Source: Paratractidigestivibacter sp963591565 (GTDB lineage: Bacteria; Actinomycetota; Coriobacteriia; Coriobacteriales; Atopobiaceae). Taken from it: DNA of 10,387 bases. Made by a program: the position numbers and the translations under genes. Where the stretch lies: positions 1 through 10,387 of the forward strand of contig CAVAUD010000076.1 of NCBI GenBank assembly GCA_963591565.1. Reading direction: 5' to 3'. The notes under the pieces were generated by a model. That model was not told the DNA's origin. It saw only the letters and a program-made list of their open reading frames with translations, and ran no database searches. Below, piece by piece: positions 5,534 to 10,387 of the stretch. The stretch's first letter is position 1, and the number at the start of each line of letters is the position of its first letter.

Positions 5534-6799
5534 ATGACGCGTCCCATGACTATGGCCGAGAAGATCCTGGCGGCTCACGCGGGCCTCGACGAGGTCGTCC
5601 CCGGCCAGCTGGTGGAGTGCGACCTGGACCTGGTCCTGGCCAACGACATCACGGCCCCCATCGCGATCAAGACCGTGCGCGAGATCGGCGCCGGCGTCTT
5701 TGACAAGGACCGCATTTGCCTGGTGCCCGACCACTACAGCCCCAACAAGGACATCAAGAGCGCCGAGCAGACCAAGGTCACCCGCGACTTCGCGCACGAG
5801 CATCAAATCACTAACTACTTCGAGCAGGGCTGCATGGGCATCGAGCACGCGCTCCTGCCCGAGCAGGGCGTCGTCGTCCCCGGCGACCTCATGATCGGCG
5901 CCGACTCGCACACCTGCACCTACGGCGGCATCGGCGCCTTCTCGACCGGCGTGGGGTCCACCGACGCCGGCGTGGGCATGGCGACCGGCCGCGCCTGGTT
6001 CAAGGTGCCCGAGACGATCCGCTTCGTGATCGACGGCAAGCTGCCCGAGGGCGCCTCCGCCAAGGACATCATCCTGCACATCATCGGCATGATCGGCGTC
6101 GACGGCGCGCTGTACTGCGCCATGGAGTTCGGCGGCTCGACCATCGAGGAGCTCTCGGTCGAGGGTCGTCTCACCATCGCCAACATGGCCATCGAGGCCG
6201 GCGGCAAGGCGGGCCTGTTCGAGGTGGACGAGAAGTGCCGCGAGTACGTCGAGCGCCGCGCCAAGCGCCCCATCCGCGAGTTCCACCCCGACGCCGACGC
6301 CCAGTACAAGCAGGTCATCCACATCGACGCGGCCGACATCGTGCCCTGCGTCTCCTGGCCGCACCTGCCGAGCAACACCCACCCGGTGAGCGAGAGCCGC
6401 GACATCGTGGTTGACCAGGCCGTTATTGGCTCGTGCACCAACGGGCGCATCGAGGACATGCGCGCCGCCGCCGAGGTCCTGCGCGGCCGCGTCGTCAACC
6501 CCAACGTCCGCTGCATCGTCATCCCGGCGACCCAGGGCGTGTGGCTGCAGTGCGTCCACGAGGGCCTGATGGACGTCTTCATCAACGCCCACTGCGTGGT
6601 CTCGACGCCCACCTGCGGTCCCTGCCTGGGCGGCTACATGGGCATCCTGGCAGCCGGCGAGAAGTGCGTCTCGTCCACGAACCGCAACTTCGTCGGCCGC
6701 ATGGGCGACCCGACCTCCGAGGTCTACCTGGCCAGCCCGGCCGTCTGCGCGGCCTCGGCCGTCGCGGGCCACATCGCGCTGCCGAGCGACCTCGACTAG
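5534..6799 (+). CDS. leuC: 3-isopropylmalate dehydratase large subunit
   Basis: Large subunit of the aconitase-family isomerase that converts 2-isopropylmalate to 3-isopropylmalate, together with LeuD. The three cluster-binding cysteines of the [4Fe-4S] site are visible: Cys301 in GSCTNGR and Cys361 and Cys364 in TCGPCLGG. ADSHTCTYGGIGAF at 123-136 is the conserved aconitase active-site segment. At 421 residues it is the short LeuC type found in archaea, Clostridia and Actinobacteria (E. coli LeuC is 466), consistent with the short LeuD downstream. An upstream TTG at 5501 is in frame, but it lies inside the repeat element; the ATG at 5534 has GAGGAGAGG at 5519-5527 and gives the usual N-terminus (MTMAEKILAAHAG). 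Unusually, leuD does not follow directly. The Fe-S site links it loosely to the scaffold gene at the left edge. Confidence 0.96.
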   Translation: MTRPMTMAEKILAAHAGLDEVVPGQLVECDLDLVLANDITAPIAIKTVREIGAGVFDKDRICLVPDHYSPNKDIKSAEQTKVTRDFAHEHQITNYFEQGCMGIEHALLPEQGVVVPGDLMIGADSHTCTYGGIGAFSTGVGSTDAGVGMATGRAWFKVPETIRFVIDGKLPEGASAKDIILHIIGMIGVDGALYCAMEFGGSTIEELSVEGRLTIANMAIEAGGKAGLFEVDEKCREYVERRAKRPIREFHPDADAQYKQVIHIDAADIVPCVSWPHLPSNTHPVSESRDIVVDQAVIGSCTNGRIEDMRAAAEVLRGRVVNPNVRCIVIPATQGVWLQCVHEGLMDVFINAHCVVSTPTCGPCLGGYMGILAAGEKCVSSTNRNFVGRMGDPTSEVYLASPAVCAASAVAGHIALPSDLD

Positions 6800-6832
6800 C
6801 GCGGGTTTTCTCGCCACATTGGTCGCGTTGCC

Positions 6833-8296
6833 GTGAAGTCGCAGGTATACAACCCCTTTTTGCCGGAGTGGGAGTACGTCCCGGACGGCGAGCCGCACGT
6901 CTTTGGCGGGCGCGTCTACGTTTATGGGTCGCACGACCGCTTTGGCGCGCCGATGTTTTGCGTCGACGACTACGTGTGCTGGTCGGCCCCGGTCGATGAC
7001 CTGAGCGACTGGCGCTTTGAGGGGGTCATCTACCGCAAGGACCAGGACCCCGTGAACCCGCGGGGGACCCGGTTGTTGTTCGCGCCGGACGTGGCGCAGG
7101 GGGCAGACGGGCGGTTCTACCTGTTCTACGCCTTCGACTTCATGGGGACGATCGGCGTGGCCGTCTGCGACGAGCCGGCGGGTGCCTTTGAGTTCTATGG
7201 GCACGTGAGCTGGCCGGACGGGGTGCGGTATGGCCGGCGGGCCGGTGACGGCTTTGGGTTTGACCCGGGCGTGCTGGTCGACGACGACGGGCGCGTGTGG
7301 CTCTACTCCGGGTTCAAGACGGGCGTGCCGCGGGTGGCCACGGGTATGGTTGCCCTGGGCCACGACGGCGGCTACGTGGTCGAGCTTGAGCCGGACATGG
7401 TCACGATTCGCGGGGAGCAGCGGCTGCTGTTCCCGGCCGAGGGGCCTGGGTCGTTTGCGGGCCACGGCTTCTTTGAGGCCAGCTCGATCCGCAAGTTCGA
7501 CGGGCGCTACGTCTTTGTCTACAGCTCCGAGCACAACCACGAGCTGTGCTATGCCGTAAGCGACCGTCCGGACGGCGGGTTCGAGTTCGGCGGGGTTTTG
7601 GTGTCGATCGGCGATGTGGGCCTGCCGAGGCGCGCCGACGAGGCGCATGCCGCAAACTATTTGGGCAACACCCACGGTGGAATGCTGCGCATTGGCGAGG
7701 ACTATTACATTTTTTATCATCGTCAGACCAACCGCTCGTCCTATGCGAGACAAGCCTGCGCGGAGAAGGTCGCGCGCACGGAGGACGGGCGCTTTCTGCA
7801 GGCCGAGGTCACGAGCTGCGGCCTGAACGGCGGGCCGCTGGCGGGCACGGGAGTTTACCCGGCGAGAATCGCCTGCAACCTGTGGTCGCGCAAGGGTGTT
7901 GGCCGGGTCGACGGGAAGGCCGTGCGCTTGCGACTGGCGACGCACCCGTACTTCACCCAGGAGGGCCGTGGGCGAGAAGGCCGCCAGTTCATCGCCAACA
8001 TGCGCGACGGCGCCGTGGCGGGCTTCAAGTACTTCGACCTCTCGCGGACCCGCCGCGTCAAGGTTTGGGTGCGCGGGCGTGGCCGCGGGGTGGTACGCGT
8101 GGCGTGCGACGCGGGCTTTACGCACGTGGCGGCAACGATTTTCGTCGACGGCCTGGCGCCCGAGTGGCGCTGCTTCGAGGCCCGTCTCGACCCCGGGGCA
8201 GGGGAGCGCGACGCCGACGAAGTCGCCAGCTCCGCCCTGTTCTTCCGCGCCGAGGGCCGTCTCGCCCTCGACTTCAAGGACTTCGAGTTGGCTTAA
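6833..8296 (+). CDS. Glycoside hydrolase family 43-type protein, cytoplasmic
   Basis: A 487-residue protein with a five-bladed beta-propeller GH43 domain at about 5-330. Likely catalytic residues sit in typical places: base Asp18 (VPDGEPHVF), pKa-modulating Asp144 (GFDPGVLVDDDG) and acid Glu215 (GFFEASSIRKFDGRYVFVYS); HGGMLRIGEDYYIFYHRQTN around His281 is also family-like. The C-terminal part (about 345-487), with FKYFDLSRTRRVKVWVRGRG, looks like a beta-sandwich carbohydrate-binding (CBM6-like) module. There is no signal peptide or membrane segment, so it should act on imported oligosaccharides, such as arabinoxylan, xylan or arabinan fragments; the substrate cannot be fixed. The GTG start at 6833, 33 bases after leuC, lacks a strong ribosome site. 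Codon choice is richer in GGG and CGG than in leuA/leuC, suggesting a different history. No transporter or sugar regulator is adjacent, and it interrupts leuC-leuD. Confidence 0.85.
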   Translation: MKSQVYNPFLPEWEYVPDGEPHVFGGRVYVYGSHDRFGAPMFCVDDYVCWSAPVDDLSDWRFEGVIYRKDQDPVNPRGTRLLFAPDVAQGADGRFYLFYAFDFMGTIGVAVCDEPAGAFEFYGHVSWPDGVRYGRRAGDGFGFDPGVLVDDDGRVWLYSGFKTGVPRVATGMVALGHDGGYVVELEPDMVTIRGEQRLLFPAEGPGSFAGHGFFEASSIRKFDGRYVFVYSSEHNHELCYAVSDRPDGGFEFGGVLVSIGDVGLPRRADEAHAANYLGNTHGGMLRIGEDYYIFYHRQTNRSSYARQACAEKVARTEDGRFLQAEVTSCGLNGGPLAGTGVYPARIACNLWSRKGVGRVDGKAVRLRLATHPYFTQEGRGREGRQFIANMRDGAVAGFKYFDLSRTRRVKVWVRGRGRGVVRVACDAGFTHVAATIFVDGLAPEWRCFEARLDPGAGERDADEVASSALFFRAEGRLALDFKDFELA

Positions 8297-8330
8297 GTTA
8301 AGCATGCTATACATGCTATACTAACTATGC
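8293..8330 (+). promoter_or_regulatory. Promoter and palindromic operator of the toxin-antitoxin pair
   Basis: TTAAGT (8293-8298) and TATACT (8317-8322) are spaced 18 bases and form a plausible sigma-70-type promoter. Between them lies the inverted repeat AGCATG (8301-8306) / CATGCT (8312-8317), also seen as the tandem CATGCTATA. An operator overlapping the -10 box suits autorepression by the ribbon-helix-helix antitoxin encoded just downstream. Transcription would start near 8329. Confidence 0.6.
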
Positions 8331-8350
8331 GATTTAGAGAAAGGAGCGTC

Positions 8351-8713
8351 GTGTCAACAACGACTGTTCAGATGAACGTTAGAATGCCCGCCGAGCTCAA
8401 GGCCCAAGGCGACGCGGCGCTTGCTTCCGAGGGCGTATCGCCGAGCATGGCCGTCAGAGCTGTTTGGGAGAAGGCCGCTCGCCGCGGCGCAGACTTGGCG
8501 GAGGTCATGCACCTTCTGCGTTCAAAAGATGCTGCGGAAGAGAAGGTGCAGGTTGGTGCTGTAAACCCTTACGAGGAGGTTTCCCAAGAGATAACCAGAC
8601 GTATGGGAGCCCTGGGCATTGATTTCTCTGCGCCCAATGAGCATGACCTTTCGGATAGCGATCTTCTTGAGATGGCTTATTACGAGAAGGCCCGGGAGCG
8701 CGGGGTCTTATGA
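8351..8713 (+). CDS. RelB/DinJ-like ribbon-helix-helix antitoxin
   Basis: A 120-residue protein whose N-terminal 46 residues (TVQMNVRMPAELKAQGDAAL, then GVSPSMAVRAVWEKAARRG) match the RelB/DinJ antitoxin pattern: a beta strand for DNA contact followed by two helices that dimerise. The remaining acidic, charged C-terminal half (to about 111) would wrap and neutralise the toxin. The GTG at 8351 was preferred over the in-frame ATG at 8327 because AAAGGAG (8340-8346) lies at the right distance and the ATG falls at the promoter's likely start site. Its stop overlaps the toxin ATG (ATGA), indicating translational coupling. It probably represses its own promoter through the 8301-8317 palindrome. The base composition is visibly less GC-rich than leuC or leuD, consistent with acquisition. 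Confidence 0.8.
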   Translation: MSTTTVQMNVRMPAELKAQGDAALASEGVSPSMAVRAVWEKAARRGADLAEVMHLLRSKDAAEEKVQVGAVNPYEEVSQEITRRMGALGIDFSAPNEHDLSDSDLLEMAYYEKARERGVL

Positions 8714-9216
8714 GTGCTGTCAAGACTTCTGCCAAGCCCCTGTATATTCTGGTTGATACGAACGTCTGGGTCGACTCTTTCTTGGGCTTTCGTCGTGGAC
8801 ACGCTGCTGCGATGGAGTTCTTGTCCGTCGCAACCGAGAGAGACATTCAGTTGCTATACCCTGTCGTCTCTCTGCAGGATATCTTCGCAGTGTTGGTTAT
8901 GGAGATGAAGCGCAAGGCGATGGAGTCCGGTGAGGTTACCGAGAAGGTTGCTTGGGGTATCAGGGAGTCCGCCTGGGCCTGCATCGAGTCCGTTTGTCAA
9001 AATGCGGTCTCGGTCGGGGCGCAGGAATCCGATGTTTGGCTCGCCTCGAAGCTCAAGAGCCTCAACTGGGACTTGGAGGACAATATGGTTCTGGCGGCGG
9101 CCAAGCGCTGTGAGGCCGATTACCTGGTGACAAGCGACGCGCATCTCATACAGAAGGCAAACGTCACGGCGTACACCCCCTCTGACATGGCAAAGGTGCT
9201 TCTTGCCGTGGGTTAG
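8710..9216 (+). CDS. PIN-domain toxin (putative ribonuclease), VapC-like
   Basis: A 168-residue PIN-domain protein and partner of the preceding antitoxin. PIN acidic residues are present: Asp16 in LVDTNVWVDSF (beta-1 motif), a middle acidic residue around Asp57 to Glu65 (SLQDIFAVLVMEM), Asp124 in DLEDNMVLAAAKRC, and Asp143 in YLVTSDAHL. The family consists of Mg2+/Mn2+-dependent ribonucleases, many of which cut tRNA or rRNA when freed from antitoxin. Its ATG overlaps the antitoxin stop codon by the classic ATGA arrangement, so both are made from one mRNA. PIN toxins usually go with VapB-type antitoxins; here the antitoxin is RelB/DinJ-like, a less common pairing. The length is slightly above most VapC proteins (about 130-145) and is closer to the PF13470-type PIN group. 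RNA target unknown. Confidence 0.85.
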   Translation: MSAVKTSAKPLYILVDTNVWVDSFLGFRRGHAAAMEFLSVATERDIQLLYPVVSLQDIFAVLVMEMKRKAMESGEVTEKVAWGIRESAWACIESVCQNAVSVGAQESDVWLASKLKSLNWDLEDNMVLAAAKRCEADYLVTSDAHLIQKANVTAYTPSDMAKVLLAVG

Positions 9217-9318
9217 TTGATAAGCGCGGCCTAGCCGCGAGAGATAGTTGTTGTACGTAGAGATTAAGGAGCGCCTGGATTCCGCTGGTTTACGGGCGCG
9301 CTGATGAAAGGAAAGAAA
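9217..9318 (+). promoter_or_regulatory. Short intergenic region before leuD with two hairpins
   Basis: Directly after the toxin stop lies a perfect stem CGCGGC (9225-9230) / GCCGCG (9234-9239) with the three-base loop CTA, not followed by a T run. A second stem GCGCC (9271-9275) / GGCGC (9295-9299) sits just before the leuD ribosome site. A TTGATA (9217-9222) could serve as a -35 box, with only a poor -10 (AGAGAT) at 17 bases. The region may give leuD its own expression signals. Confidence 0.35.
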
Positions 9319-9825
9319 ATGCAGTTCAAGGGGACCGTTTTTCGTTATGGGCGCGACATCGACACCGATGTCATCATCCCGGCCCGCTACCTCAACACCT
9401 CCGACCCGGCGGAGCTCGCCAAGCACTGCCTGGAGGACCTCGACACGACCTTCACCACCCGCGTGAAGCCCGGCGACATCATCGTGGCCGACGAGAACTT
9501 CGGCTGCGGCTCCTCGCGCGAGCACGCGCCGGTGGCCATCAAGGCCGCGGGCGTCTCCTGCGTCATCGCCAAGAGCTTCGCGCGCATCTTCTACCGCAAC
9601 TCGATCAACATGGGCCTGCCCATCCTCGAGTGCCCCGAGGCCGTCGACGCCATCTCCGAGGGCGACGTCGTCGATGTCGACGCTGACACGGGCACCATTA
9701 CGGACGAGACGACCGGCGCCGTTTTCCACGCGCAGCCGTTCCCGCCGTTCATCCAGGAGATCATCAACGAGGGCGGCCTGGTCGAGCGCACCAAGCGCGT
9801 CCTTGCCGAGAAGAGCGCCGAGTAG
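9319..9825 (+). CDS. leuD: 3-isopropylmalate dehydratase small subunit
   Basis: Small (swivelling) subunit that completes the LeuCD isomerase. The 168 residues include YGRDIDTDVIIPARYLNT at 10-27, where the YLNT segment belongs to the substrate-selecting loop region, and NFGCGSSREHAP at 60-71, the conserved active-site loop. It is the short LeuD form (E. coli LeuD is 201), matching the short LeuC upstream. An in-frame ATG at 9304 exists, but the ATG at 9319 is preferred: it has AAAGGAAAG (9307-9315) in front and gives the usual MQFKGTVF start. It is separated from leuC by the GH43 and toxin-antitoxin genes, so balanced production of the two subunits must rely on long read-through or on a separate promoter. 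leuB follows after 72 bases. Confidence 0.95.
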   Translation: MQFKGTVFRYGRDIDTDVIIPARYLNTSDPAELAKHCLEDLDTTFTTRVKPGDIIVADENFGCGSSREHAPVAIKAAGVSCVIAKSFARIFYRNSINMGLPILECPEAVDAISEGDVVDVDADTGTITDETTGAVFHAQPFPPFIQEIINEGGLVERTKRVLAEKSAE

Positions 9826-9897
9826 GGGAGCGCTGCCGCCGTGCCGCTTAGGAACAAGTTCGCGTCGGGGCCGAGCTCCGTCGCATGGAGGTGCAAC

Positions 9898-10387
9898 ATG
9901 AAGAAGACCTATAAGATCTGCAGCCTGCCCGGCGACGGTATCGGGCCCGAGATTATCGCCGAGGGCAAGAAGGTCCTCGCGGCCGTGGGCAAGAAGGCCG
10001 GCGTCGAGTTTATCTTCGACGACCAGCTCATCGGCGGCGCGGCCATCGACGCGACCGGCGGCCCCCTGCCGCAGGCGACCTTGGACGCCGCTCTCGCGAG
10101 CGACGCCGTCCTTCTCGCCAGCGTCGGCGGGCCCAAGTGGGACTCCACCGACCCCAACGCCCCGCGCCCCGAGCAGGGTCTTCTCGGCATCCGCAAGGCC
10201 CTGGGCCTCTACACCAACCTGCGCCCGGTCAAGATCTACGACGCGTTGGCCGGCGCCTCTACCCTGCGTCCCGAGGTCATCAAGGGAGTCGACATGGTGC
10301 TCGTGCGCGAGCTCACCGGCGGCCTGTACTTTGGCCGTCGCGAGCGCTTCTACGACGAGGAGGGCGCCGGTGCCAACGGCGGCCGCG
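9898..10387 (+). CDS. leuB: 3-isopropylmalate dehydrogenase (N-terminal part, cut by window edge)
   Basis: Oxidises 3-isopropylmalate with NAD+ to the product that decarboxylates to 2-ketoisocaproate. The ATG at 9898 is preceded by GGAGGTG (9887-9893). The first 163 residues read through the LeuB landmarks: LPGDGIGPEI at about 9-18, ASVGGPKWD at about 74-82, the substrate-binding region GLLGIRKALGLYTNLRPVK at about 93-111, and VRELTGGLYFGRRE at about 136-149. The open frame reaches the window edge without a stop, so roughly half of the usual 350 residues is missing. The 72 bases between leuD and leuB hold no other signal that I can support. Last visible gene of the leucine operon. Confidence 0.95.
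   Translation, partial: MKKTYKICSLPGDGIGPEIIAEGKKVLAAVGKKAGVEFIFDDQLIGGAAIDATGGPLPQATLDAALASDAVLLASVGGPKWDSTDPNAPRPEQGLLGIRKALGLYTNLRPVKIYDALAGASTLRPEVIKGVDMVLVRELTGGLYFGRRERFYDEEGAGANGGR

Noticed and set aside
5447..8314. A 955-codon open frame on the minus strand
   Set aside because: It spans leuC and the GH43 gene in antisense, with composition typical of reverse-strand reading of high-GC genes; no motif seen.
6798..9229. AGCGCGG direct repeat flanking the GH43/toxin-antitoxin insert as an insertion scar
   Set aside because: Seven bases of G/C-rich sequence match too easily by chance, and no transposase or integrase is present.
1..10387. CRISPR array, tRNA, rRNA or prophage
   Set aside because: No regularly spaced repeats, cloverleaf, ribosomal RNA sequence or phage-like proteins were seen on either strand.

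Overview
The window is high-GC bacterial DNA. Its NifU-like Fe-S scaffold protein, compact intergenic regions, GTG starts and leuA-leuC-leuD-leuB gene order point to a Gram-positive actinobacterium, most likely of the class Coriobacteriia (Collinsella-like). That placement comes from protein style and gene content, not from a marker gene.

Layout. (1) 1-391, minus: the N-terminal part of a NifU-like iron-sulfur cluster scaffold protein, cut by the window edge. (2) 392-605: a divergent intergenic region with two GC-rich hairpins and a spaced inverted repeat. (3) 606-2414, plus: a two-gene unit of an EamA-family (DMT) transporter and a NudC-type NAD+/NADH diphosphatase. (4) 2502-3323, minus: a Cof-type HAD hydrolase convergent with nudC. 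(5) 3324-3901: a regulatory region with a leucine-rich leader peptide (four Leu codons in a row, three of them CTA) followed by an intrinsic-terminator-like hairpin, i.e. an attenuator of the leucine operon. (6) 3902-10387, plus: leuA, leuC, then a GH43-type glycoside hydrolase and a RelB/DinJ-like antitoxin plus PIN-domain toxin pair, then leuD and the start of leuB.

How the genes work together. LeuA makes 2-isopropylmalate from 2-ketoisovalerate and acetyl-CoA, LeuC and LeuD isomerise it to 3-isopropylmalate, and LeuB oxidises it to the 2-ketoisocaproate precursor. LeuC and LeuD form one enzyme, yet here their genes are about 2.5 kb apart, separated by a sugar hydrolase and a toxin-antitoxin module with no evident link to leucine synthesis. 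This looks like an accessory insertion into a biosynthetic operon.

Two copies of an unrecognised structured repeat (about 70 bp, same orientation, identical internal spacing, an 18-base identical core inside a long inverted repeat) lie at the end of nudC and between leuA and leuC. I find this repeat and the leucine leader the most noteworthy non-coding signals. I see no CRISPR array, tRNA, rRNA, transposase or prophage gene.
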